Positions 13,601 through 24,500 of a DNA stretch of 64,000 nt are shown here, piece by piece. The stretch covers positions 1,054,001-1,118,000 of the forward strand of contig BSDZ01000017.1 of NCBI GenBank assembly GCA_030268105.1, given 5' to 3'. The notes under the pieces are model-generated. The model was not told the DNA's origin. It worked only from the letters and a program-made list of their open reading frames with translations, and did not search any database. The stretch's first letter is position 1. Each line of letters begins with the position of its first letter. The position numbers and the translations under genes are program-made. Origin of the DNA: Volvox africanus. Taxonomy: Eukaryota > Chlorophyta > Chlorophyceae > Chlamydomonadales > Volvocaceae.

Positions 13601-14419
13601 CCAGCGCAGTCCGGCCTGTTCTTCCTTCCGTTTTCCGAAACAGCAGCCTTCAGTGATCAGCGCTTGGGATTTGTCAAGGTCCGATAGCCCACCAGCCCGC
13701 CAGTACAATAATCTATCCAGTGCGAGGCATTGACGCCATTGATGCCATGAGGCGCCATTGTGTAAGTGTGAGGGCAGGCATTGGTTTGAGTCATGTTGGC
13801 ATCCGAAGAGTTGCGAGGATGCGGACCAGAATGCTGGTACCTTTTCCTTTTGAACATGTGTCAAGGGACACACAGGTTGGTTGCCCGGGTAGAGTCTTAG
13901 AAGGTCTCATTGGACGTGAAGGGACTGGAGATGTTACCCTGATGGCTTTTACTGATGGCGTGTTAACAATCTGTTGTTGCTGATGCTGCTGAGGATAAAT
14001 CGTTCGAGGTTTGTTAACCACAACAACGAGTTCGCGATTGGCAATGATGCATCAAGCCGTGGTTTACCCAGGCCCTCGTGCGGCTATGACATCGCCGTCA
14101 TGCATTTCAAGAACTGCGAGCTCTTACCATACGTGCGCGAGCTGGCCAAACGTAAACGTCTTCTTGTGGTGCAGTTTCAATGCACGGAGTTTGCTGTCAA
14201 TGATGTCATCCGTGGGGTTCTAGGTGGTGAACCAGAGGAGGAAGGACAGGGAAGGGTTCGGGGCAAGGAGTCAGACAGGTTTGCTGACTTGCAAAAGACT
14301 ACTTCAGACCTGAAGTCTTACCAATCCTACTGCATACAGGAAGATGACGAAATCCTGCTTGCTGAGCTGTTCCAGCCTCGGTTCGAGGCCAAGAATCCGA
14401 AGAGCCTTTTCCGCAGTTG
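10657..14419 (-). CDS. Calmodulin-like EF-hand protein with long disordered C-terminal tail (N-terminus not placed)
   Basis: Minus-strand exons in order: 14331-14419, 14128-14219, 12866-12956, 12371-12472, 11899-12011, 11042-11497 and 10657-10777 (stop TAA). All joins agree in phase, giving about 354 residues. The C-lobe has two canonical EF loops, DKDGNGEIS and DVNNDGAVG, the second followed by YTEFLAML, with calmodulin-like helices (LTDEDEMLKRAFQFF, ELRTTMHELGDLLTDEEI). The N-lobe is helical (TAEKALRILGLEPRLEQLS, KLRALKLHHKKTFTFGQLAH), but the part seen has no DxDxDG loop, so it is probably degenerate. The last ~200 residues are Gln-rich, then Pro/Ser/Ala/Gly-rich and disordered. A first exon ending in phase 1 should lie between 14420 and the divergent plastid gene; I could not place it. 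A shorter form stopping at 11847 is possible if the weak GTTGAC donor of the fifth exon is not used. Ca2+ sensing is inferred from the C-lobe; the partner is unknown. Confidence 0.8.
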
Positions 14420-14886
14420 CTGCAGGAGTATGATGGTGAAAATCTTAAGTGAATCATATCTTTCAGTAAATAAAACTATTGCAGGCCAGCCCTTCAGGGC
14501 TTAAGACAGTACCCTCTAAACGTGCCCCACCTATTTGTCCAGGCGTCAAATTTGAGTTCCCTACTGTTAATCCTTCTGATTCTTGCTCTCTTCTTTTTCG
14601 TGTCCTTGATCTAAGGAAACGAAAATGCACAAACATTTTTGGTGAAGTTTCAACAGACAGACGTTACACTTGTAAATGTTGAATACGCATTCTAACGCGC
14701 TTATGGACACGTATGGAGACGGCACAAGACCGTAAGAAAATTCCCCCTTGTGTAGCATTATCATCGTACCAGTATGTTATAGATGCTCGGTTTCGATGCG
14801 TCCTTCAATTGTTCCCCGAAGCATTACGACTATCTATATGTGATTCCACGTACTTTACTACCCTAGCGTATATATAGGCACACACT

Positions 14887-16373
14887 ATGCACCTCGCACA
14901 GCCCCAGGTTGTACCGTCCAGGCGGCATTATACCACGGCTTCTCTGCTATCGCGCTCATTGGTGCGAGCTCGTGCCAGATACATATCTCAGGTTGATTCA
15001 GTTAAGCAAGAATTGCTGGAAGTGGTGTCCCGGACAGGCCGAGGCGTGAGCACAAGCCCTGCGGATCTCCGGTCGATCCAGAACGCGGTCGCTGAACTAC
15101 GTCGCGCAGGGGAGGGTACAGAAACAACCGGCAAGGAGCAGACGGGCATTTGGGAGCTAGTATGGACCTCTGAAAAGGTATGGTCGGGGATAAAAACAGA
15201 AACGGCATTCTGAAAACCCAACTGCCCAGGGGAGGGCAATCCAAAGCAAGATATCATACCATTCTCCCGAACCATCTCTTCGGCGTCCTTCGCTTGTCTT
15301 TTAACCAGGAAACATTATTCATTTTGGAGCGTGCTCCGCTGTTTGGGACAAAGGCAGGCGCCGTTTACCAAGTCATCGATACGGACAGCAGCAGCAATGG
15401 GGGCAGTAGCAGCTATCTGCAGAACGTCATCACCTTCCCGCCGGAAGGGGCCTTTATTGTGGACTCTTCCCTAACGGTGGCGGGGCGGCAGCGTGTCGAG
15501 TTTGGTTTCACGGGTGCGAAGCTCAAGCTGCCGGGCGGCACAACACTCGGGCTCCCACCATTCGGCAAGGGCTGGTGAGTATCGTTGGGACTGTGTGAGA
15601 GTAGAACAGCCGAATCAAGTCCACAGTGCCCCATGGTCGGATGGTGAGTCGCGGGGCGTCAACAGTTGGTAACAGCAACGAGCCGAAGAGAATCAGCACT
15701 GTGGGCTAGGTGCGGGCAGTGGCAGATCGGCAGCAAATCAGGGCCATGTGCTTATGGTATTGCCGTGTTGAAGCGATGACGGCAAGACTTTGGAAGACAT
15801 CCGTCCTGGCGTGAACGTAGAAAGATCATTAACAGCTTTAAGGTGCATCAGGGGCCAGTGAATGGGCCAGTCGGGGTCGGGGTCGGGATTGGGTTCAGCG
15901 TAGCCCCCTGGGGGAGGAGGTATCGCAAACGAGGGATGAGGCCCCGACGGGCCCCGACAGGACGCATGGCTTGCCGTGGTCCAGGGTCTTCCTGCTACAG
16001 GGGCTACAGGAGCTACAGGAGCTACCCTTACCGTATTATCATGCATTCCAAGGCCGGGTGAAATCCGGCGCTTTTTTCCTTTTTCCTTGTCTCCTCATAT
16101 GCATATGCGGGTTAACTTCTTTGACCCAATAGATGCTTCCTTCTCCCTCTGGTGTCTGTTGGTGGTGAAATCCGAAGCGTGCGGACGTTTATTTTTACTC
16201 AGCACATTTCTTGTTCATTCCGATGGAGAAACCATTCAATCGTATTATTGCGGTACGTGCTGTTCTGCAGGTTCGACAATCTGTACCTTGATGGTGATCT
16301 GCGTGTATCGTACGACAGCCGCGGCGACACGTTGATTACACGGCGTGTCGGGCCGCCACGGCGTTTTATGTGA
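14887..16373 (+). CDS. PAP/fibrillin family plastid lipid-associated protein
   Basis: Three exons: 14887-15177, 15309-15574 and 16271-16373 (stop TGA), 219 residues. PAP/fibrillins are lipocalin-like proteins of plastoglobules and thylakoids that bind lipids and prenylquinones. Family hallmarks in order: helical VDSVKQELLEVVSRTGRGVS, then GIWELVWTSEK (residues ~87-97), LFGTKAGAVYQVID (~108-121), LQNVITFPPEGAFIVDSS, a beta segment RVEFGFTGAKLKLPG, LPPFGKGW, and the end FDNLYLDGDLRVSYDSRGDT. The Trp codon of KGW is split across the last intron. The N-terminus (about 30 residues, Ser/Arg-rich, no acids) looks like a chloroplast transit peptide. The protein has little beyond the core domain. The start is the only ATG before the transit region. 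The gene is divergent from the EF-hand gene. Confidence 0.9.
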
Positions 16374-16434
16374 ATTGGTTCCCCTGAACGTGTTTGGAAC
16401 CGCGCGGAATTAGGTTTCGATTTAGCGGGAGCTG

Positions 16435-16439
16435 TGTAA
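16435..16439 (+). terminator. TGTAA poly(A) signal of the PAP/fibrillin gene
   Basis: TGTAA occurs 61 nt after the stop of the PAP/fibrillin gene, at the distance expected of the chlorophyte poly(A) signal. Confidence 0.6.
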
Positions 16440-16504
16440 CCTTTATGCATTGAGAGTCACTGATGGGAAGATCCTAACCAACATCAGACCCACACACTCA
16501 GAGA

Positions 16505-16552
16505 GTGGATATGGGTATGGATGTGGGGTATGGGTATGGGTACGGGGGTGCT
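16505..16552 (+). repeat. Imperfect GGTATG-type short tandem repeat
   Basis: Imperfect hexamer-like iterations of gggtatgg/ggtatg lie just after the plastid-lipid gene. No coding role is seen. Confidence 0.5.
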
Positions 16553-17160
16553 TTGCGTTTTCTGCCCGTTTTACAAATTGGTAGTCAGATGGCTACCCTG
16601 CCTTGCGGTAATAGCCTGCCCTGGCAAGATGGATATCAGGGGATTGGCAACAGCAAGGATGAATGCTTTCTTGTTGCCTCTCGAAAACGTGGTGAACGGT
16701 TATGCTTTCCTTGCTTTTCATGTCCAGGCTCCGTTATTGATTGCTGTCTACACGAAGGGCAATTGGGAATCGGCTGCTAAAGGAGGGAGATCCCTTCCAC
16801 GAGTTCGCTAATAATGGCCGCACGGCCGCAATTATTCCCTGTCCCCTTATTCAAACAAAACACGTCTCCTTGGGGCTCCAAAGTCCTCATTCACTCAGCC
16901 TCGTACCAGCCTCGATAACCGATGTTGGATGGCGGCGATATACCCGCGGGGTTCCCTTTCCCGCGCACCCGCAATTTGGTATCAAGTTGGTGAAGTCCAG
17001 ACCGCCGCAACTTCTTTTCGTGTTCCTATACTTAGGACAAAACGGGATGCTGTGCAGCTTCAACGCTAGCAGCGTCTCAGCTGCGAGTAAAACCCAATCC
17101 ATAAATGTTTATGCGCGCACACACAGAGAGACGCAGACAGAGACAAACAGATAGACAGAT

Positions 17161-17494
17161 GGATCCGCAGTCAGGTACGTACATAAATAGCTACCGGCAT
17201 CCACACCGGTAGAAGCCGAGGTTCAGGAGCGATAATGAATGCAAAGATGTTTTAAGGCGCCATTAGAGAAATTCCTGACGAGAGCACAAGGTGGAAGACC
17301 AAATCGTATCTTCATCTTCCTCCGCGGCATTGCCTGTTGAGGCCACGCAGCCCCTGCGTGCGGCTTATGATATGACATCGACAAGTGTGCGGAAAAGGGA
17401 GTCGACCCACAAAGCGAGCAAAATGGACCCAACGAAATCGGCCATGCTCAATGCGCATCGATTCGTAGCCCCCCGTCCTAAAGCTTCAACTTGA
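17161..17494 (+). CDS. Possible small two-exon protein (~75 aa), unknown
   Basis: A short exon, ATGGATCCGCAGTCAG at 17161-17176, ends at a strong donor GTACGT. It can join in phase to an open frame ending at 17494 (TGA). Acceptor candidate: the AG before 17282. The second part (QIVSSSSSAALPVEATQPLR, then TSVRKRESTHKASKMDP) has volvocine-like coding character, with a basic Ser/Thr-rich tail. No family is recognised and no TGTAA follows, so this could be a chance frame or the last exon of something longer. Confidence 0.3.
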
Positions 17495-18404
17495 AGCACA
17501 CGAAGACAAGAAATTCACACCCAAGGCCTGTTAGCCCATTTGGTATTTTCACATATACACATACACACGATGAGGAATCCAGGACTGAGTCGCCCCTACA
17601 TGGCCACCGGGGCGTCGCGTTACCTTCCTAATCCACACGATCCAGATGGTTGTCAGGCCATGCAAGCATTGCGTCAGGCCCCTTGAGAGGCGCAAACACG
17701 GTGTATGCTTCTTCAGGACTCAGGTCCTAATTAAGAAGCGCAGCCCGCCGAGATCTAAAATCTCGCAAATATCCCACAACCTGGTTTCGGGCCCTGTCTC
17801 CAGGGCTCCCTGCTAATCTTCCAATTGCGCGCCACTTGGTAGAAATGCAGCTCACTACCACTATCGTAATGTGAAGAAGTAGCTCAATCACCCGTTTAGC
17901 CCTGGTGCGATATTCGGAAAATCATTCACTTTGGCGGGACAACCACGCAGGAGCAGGAGCAGGTGCTCACCTTCACCTTCACAGGTGCTCTACTAGAACC
18001 CAACGGATCATTATCATACTTCCTCTGCGGATAAATGAAGCAGAGCCCTCCCCGGGAAACAGACGTGTCGCAGGCTGAGGAGCAGTAGCGTGCATGGACG
18101 GATAGACAATTGATGTGCGCACCGATAGGCACCAACCACACGCTCATCGTCTACAGCAGGTATGGCTTCACAATAATCCAAATGTTCATCCCACCCCCTC
18201 CGAGCTCTTCCAGCTTTCCTATTACTGCCGCCAGTTGATCTTTTGCCCCTGCGCCCAGCTGTCCACATAGGCTTGCTCGCGCTTACCCGCACTACCGCGC
18301 TGAAGCGTAAAGCTGGAGCTTTCACACTCTCCCACTTGGCTGGGTGCCCTCAGCTCAGGTGCTCAGGAGCTCAGGTGGAGTGATCCCCCACACTCTACCC
18401 CATA
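17495..18404. other. Intergenic, no supported gene
   Basis: Between the possible small gene and the 3' end of the minus-strand coiled-coil gene I see only short frames without splice context. This segment probably holds the 3' UTR of the coiled-coil gene. Confidence 0.45.
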
Positions 18405-18524
18405 CTAATTGGCGGTTGCCGGCCTCTCACCCTCCCCGCCTGGCACGCTCGTAACGCCGGAAGTCACGTCCGCCGTATCTTGGGCATTTTCGCCTGCAAC
18501 GGCAGCTGAGCCGTTCTCCTGCCG

Positions 18525-18556
<32 letters not shown>

Positions 18557-21500
18557 GTGCCTTTGCCGTTCCCGGTCGGGTTCCTTTCGCCACACTGGCC
18601 TTGCCGGCTGATTTTGGCCGCGGACGACTGCCTGCTGGGAACTCCTCTGCCGCAGCGGCAGACGCACTACCTGCCGCCGCCGTTGCCGCCAGCTTAATCG
18701 GCGACTTAGGGTTGAAGTTCCACGGCATCTGCTTCGACTGGCGACGCGTGCTGATGCTGCGGCGGACAACCTTGTTATCAGTGCCGTTGGCGGCCGCGGC
18801 CGTGGCAGTAGCGCCGCGCGGCGAGCTGTTCTTTCGGGATTGACTTAAGGACCCGGCACGTGGCGCCGAAGCGGGGCGGGTAGCGGGGGCCTCACCGGCT
18901 GCAACGGACCTCCGAGGAGCGGATTGGGGCCGTGTCGCAGCCCGGGCGGTGGCAGGGCGGACTCCGGTGCGGCCAGTGGGTGTTCCGGCGGGTGACAGCG
19001 AAGGGCTGGACAGGACGGAATTGTTGCCGGGCTGGGAAGCGCGCTTGGGAGTGCCGGGCTGAGACATGCGGCGGTATCGTTCCTGCATCCAAACAAAACT
19101 ACGTTCAGGTTTTCCTTTTCATGTCGAGGCATTGAGATGACGCGGTAGCTAGTCGTCCGCGCAGGTAGGATGAACAACGGGCCAGGGCACAAGAACCCAT
19201 CCGGTAGCCCCCGAGGTGCGTTAGAAGACAGCATGCTGTTGGGTCTCTGAAACGTACGTACGGCTATACGTCGAACAAACAGAGTCGTGCGGGACATGTG
19301 GTGATATAGTTGTAATGACGGTAATGACGAATATAAGTACGAAACTGGTTATGGACCTCGATTCTGGCACAACGGCTGCTCTGGCGGTTTTGGGACGTTG
19401 GGATGGAAAATGCGGACATGAATGACTTCTCATCGACGAAGTCTGTGATTACCGCCAGACCCAGTTTGGGCACTTGCCCAGCTCCCCTCCCTGGCCTTTC
19501 CTTCCACAAGAACGTCTGTGATCGCAACTAAGTTTTCGGATGAGGGGCCATGGCCACGGTCTATTGTGAAGCACTTGCCCCCCGCAAGACGTTCGACAGG
19601 ACATGGAACGACAGGAACACCGCGGTTCGTGCCTTGAGCTCATCCGTTGCTGCCAGCTCCTTCTCCAGAGCGGTGACGCGATGCTGCAGCCTCAGTATCT
19701 CCCCGCTCATGAATCGGACCTCCTCAAGGTGGCGAGTCACGTGCACCACCCCTTCGTCCTTGCAGCCTGAAAGACGGCGGGGTTGGGCCGAATTGCTGAG
19801 GTGTTTACTTGGATGTTGGTTGGATCACCCACACTCGGCTGGGTATCGATTGGAAAACCCGCAGAGGAGGATAACCCTAAGCCCGGCTGTTGGAATTTAA
19901 ATGACGCGGGGCGCCCCCGCTTGTTGAAGTAAAAACGAACAATCTTTCTTGCGTCTCACCTGCCTTGACCTCAGAAACTGCCACCCTGTTGGCTACAGCC
20001 TGGATCCTCGCCAGCTGGGCCGTCAGGATACCCACTTCCGCCTCGAGAGCGGTGCAGCGGTTTTCAGAAGCCTGGGGACGGCGTCCACATCACATCACCG
20101 GCACCACCCCCAGCAGCAGACGCAGATGCACCGCCACCGGCAAAGCCACGAGGCGCCAGGGTTGCGGAACGGGAAAAGAACCCGGGACAGAGGAGCGGAC
20201 TTGCGGGTTAGGGCAACGTAGATGTCGCGCGTTGGAACGGAGAAAGGAGAACAGAGGGGTACAGCAAGGCGGCCAAATTCCAATGATTTGGGAGGGTCCT
20301 CAACAGAACCTCTCGAGTCCACATCGCACCTTGAGCGCCGCATTCGACCTCGCTGCCGCCTCCTGTGCAGTCTCCAGCTGCGCGCGAACCCTCAATAGGT
20401 CTACGGCAAGCTTGGCCTTCTCAGAATCGCTGGCGCGCAGGACATCAGTGGACGTACGGCATGAGGCCCGCTCGGTGTCCAGCTGACGCAGCAGCTCCGA
20501 GACCCGGTTCTCCAAGTCCGCACACTTGATCTTGTATACCTCCACATCTTCCAGCTGATGAGGGTCCAATGAGAGTCCAATGATGATGATGATAAATAAT
20601 AATATTAATAACAATAACAATTATTATATATAATATAATATAATATAATATAATATAATATAATATAATATAATATAATATAATATAATATAATATAATA
20701 TAATATAATATAATATAATATAATATAATATAATATAATATAATATAATATAATATAATATAATATAATATAATATAATATAATATAATATAATATAATA
20801 TAATATAATATAATATAATATAATATAATATAATATAATATAATATAATATAATATAATATAATATAATATAATATAATATAATATAATATAATATAATA
20901 TAATATAATATAATATAATATAATATAATATAATATAATATAATATATTTTATATATATATATATTAATCACGATGATGATTATAATATAAATCCCCTGA
21001 ACGGGGACGGGTTCCATCTATGGGGGATAAGATGCATATGGACTTCTAAATGGATATGCAGGATGAGCCAAAGGGATGAGAGCTTATGAGGCAATGGGTA
21101 TAGGGTTCAATAGCCAATGAGTTAACATATCAAAATGCCAATGAGGAATTCTAGAAGCCTTGGTCAGCCTCAAATATCCTGTGCGGTGCCATGCGGCCTC
21201 CTCCATCCCGTATGGCACCGGGAAAGCCAGGAAACAAATACGATGAGAGCTCCCTAATTTTTGCCGGCGGCGGCGGAGACAATCAAATTGTTGGTGAAAA
21301 TGTTTTTGCCGATAATACAACATAAGAAGTCCACAAAATCCGCTGTGCATGTTGCGGCCCATAAGATGACTGCATCCGGGCCCCCCTCCAAGCCCATGCA
21401 ATAACAGGGCGCCGCGAGCTACAGAGCGCCCCCTTCAACACACACAGCCTTGCGTGTGAGCAAAAGAGCACTGCCACACCCAATCCCCAAACAGCTAACT

Positions 21501-24500
21501 GGTATTAGCCGCAAATGCGTGTCCGCATAGGACAGAGGGCGCCCTCCTGGCTGTCCACCTGCCAGGTCCCCTTCCCCAAACCCTGACTCGCACAGTAATC
21601 GTTGTCCCGCAAAACCCCTGCCAGGACACTATCGCTGCCTAGGGCGCATGGGTGGCCGTTGATGAGTTGCCATGGATAGGTGGCGAGTGAGCAACGAATG
21701 ACAAACGATACGATACCAGGGTCCGCACCACCAGGGTACAGAGTAGCTCATTACAGAGCAGCTTTCTCCGCAGAGTGGTTCTCACCTTGCGCTGTAGAGA
21801 GTGGATTTGCTTGTCCTTTGAGCGAAGCATGTTCTCCAGCACCTGTTGCACATGACGACGCATCACATATCGTAGGTCAACATCAAATTCACATTATTGC
21901 GCGTGACAACGAACCAGGCGAGGCCTAGGCTGGGAACCTGGGATGGGGAGAATAGAATCCCAGTCAGGTTTGCAGCAGAGTTCATGCCAAAACCCTAACA
22001 CACAGACCGCAAGAATCACCACCCATGAATTTTTATTCATGGACTCTCTAACTTGCCCTTCTATCTTGCCCTACTATCTTGCCCCGCGGCTGAGCTCTCA
22101 AAAATTCCCTTCGCATGTTTTGGTGCCCGTTGCGCCCTGTTTCCTGCATACTGTACTAACGGTTTTCTCAAACCGGTTCGCCATCGGGCAGCGAAAGCTT
22201 CCATCGGCTGGGAGTTGCGTCCTTTCAATTATCCTATCCTTGGATCTGCAGATGTTGTCATAGATTGAGATCCTAAGTTCCCTCATTCTTGATGGACGTC
22301 TCGGCTCTAGAAGGAACTACACCTCCCACGCCGCTGTGCTCCCAGACGCGTGTACCCCTGGGGGCGAGTCCGTTTCTCGTTGCTGTGCCCCCTTCCTTCC
22401 CGACTTGTTGCCGGTGCCCCCATCCCGGCTAATGGTTGGGAGGGCGTGTCCCAGACGCCTGGGAGTATCCTCCTTTCTCAGCTGTGATTCTTTTGCATAT
22501 TTTGAACAACATGCATTATACATTTTACCAATTTCTGTCCAGGACCAGTAAGCACCACCTACACAATTTAAAAAGATAAATCCACATACTCTCTCGCGTC
22601 GGCGCTTACCCGGATGCTTTCCGTCACCTTCTCGCCATCTAGTTTAGCAGAGCGGGCGTCTGACTGCAACGTCGCAGCTTGATCGCCACCCGGCGCTGAA
22701 CCGATGGTGTTGGCCACCACAGAGGCAGCGGCCCCCTGCACAGTGCACCCCAAAACACAGGTGGTATGTCGGTTGTGTACGTGATGTAACAACAAGACAC
22801 CGGGGGAAAGGGTAGCACCGAGTGTTTATGACTGGGACGCAACTCTCCTGAATAGTCGCATGCCTCTTCTCTTTACCTAACAGAAATGCGACTAGGCAGG
22901 AGAACACTTAGTAAAACTTCATGGAAGTAAAACATTCTCATCACGAAGGGCACCTCTGAAGTTGGCTTGCGACACGGCCCTTCCGCCTCCTGGGGCCCAA
23001 TCCTAACACGCTGTGCCGACATGGCGGAAGACAGGAGGTATCGCCCCCCCTCGCTGCTCTTCTGCCAACTGGCCTTACGGATCACGCATGGGGCAGGACG
23101 CACATCCGGACCCGCTTTAGACATTAGGCACCCGGGGATATTTTGGCAGGGCTCCTCTCCCCGAGCAGAACGGTAACCGACGCAACGCCCTACCTACAGC
23201 CCTGAGCCCTAAGCCTTATCCTCACCAGCACTGCAAGCGACTGCTCCTTGTCTCCCTTCCGTGCCAGAGCCCCCAGCTGCGCCTCGAGCTTGCGCTGAGG
23301 GAGGAGCCGAGCCAAGCGAGCAGTGGCTGGTAAGTACAGGAGATTACATTATGTAAACATTTGATCGATACATTCGGGGGCCCAACCTGAGATCCACGTC
23401 GGAGGAGACGAAAGCGGAGCAAGCGAGAGAGCACATGTGCGTGATCAAGCAAGGCTGGAGGAACATGCACACACACATATATACGTATATATATGCATAT
23501 ATGCATCTATACGTATACCACAGCGTAGCACCCTTTCATATATACCGTATGGTACACATGTATCATCTGTTCACCTGGTACACACGTATATGTATGTGCA
23601 TGCTTCAAGATGTCAAGGAGCACGAGGGGGATGTTTATAAATTTAACTTGGATTTACCTGGGAACGTTAACCGACAATGGCCTAAGGAGTGAGACTGATG
23701 ATAGTCTTGGATATATGAAATTATACTTTATAATTGATTATTGACCCGTACAGGTACGACATGCGCGAGAGTGCCAACTGCCAAGTCGCACCTTTTCCAA
23801 ATTGACTGCAGCTAGATCCTTTGCCATGCTTGCCAGCTCCCTTCAATAGCAACGATAACAATAGCAAGATATTAAAACGGCATCAAGGTGTAGAACAGGG
23901 TCAGTGACTAGGGGCTTCAGGCCGCTAAGCTCAATAGGCGACACGGAATGCTAAGAGTGAACGAGTGGGAGAAGGGGAAGCGGCATTGTCCAACCCTGAA
24001 GAGGGAAAACTACATTCCCTTGGAACGCAGAGCACCGAACCCATGCCACCATCTGGCAGGTTGCTGTACCGCAAAGGGTTTTGTCAGGCTGCAGGTGTGG
24101 ACTGCCGCGCACGGTACACCGAGTCGTGTCGAGGGGCATGCGCGACGCGATGGCTCTTGGTCGACATTGGCATGTTTTGTCAAGTTACATCAAATCATCC
24201 AGGGCATGCAGAACAGCGCGTGCGGGGGTGATAATACATCCGGACTACAAGGTATTGACTTGTGGAATGCAGTGAATGGGATGTGCGTGCTCGGTGTTAG
24301 GTGGTGGATGGCCATTAACGCTACATATGTGTCGAGTTAATGGCCATCCACCCGCCCTCAGGTTTTTGGCGGGCCATACCCCTCTGTTCCAGCATGACGC
24401 TCCCTCACAAGCCTTAGATCGTGGTCGCTTTGTTGGAGGGACCTGCGGTGCAGTTTAAAGATCATGGGTGAGCCGGGAGTTTAAAGATCATGGGGGATCG

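Noticed and set aside
20445..21017. 190-codon minus-strand open frame rich in Ile/Tyr/Leu
   Set aside because: It is the translation of the TAATA array and lies in an intron; the true exon on this strand is 20330-20554.
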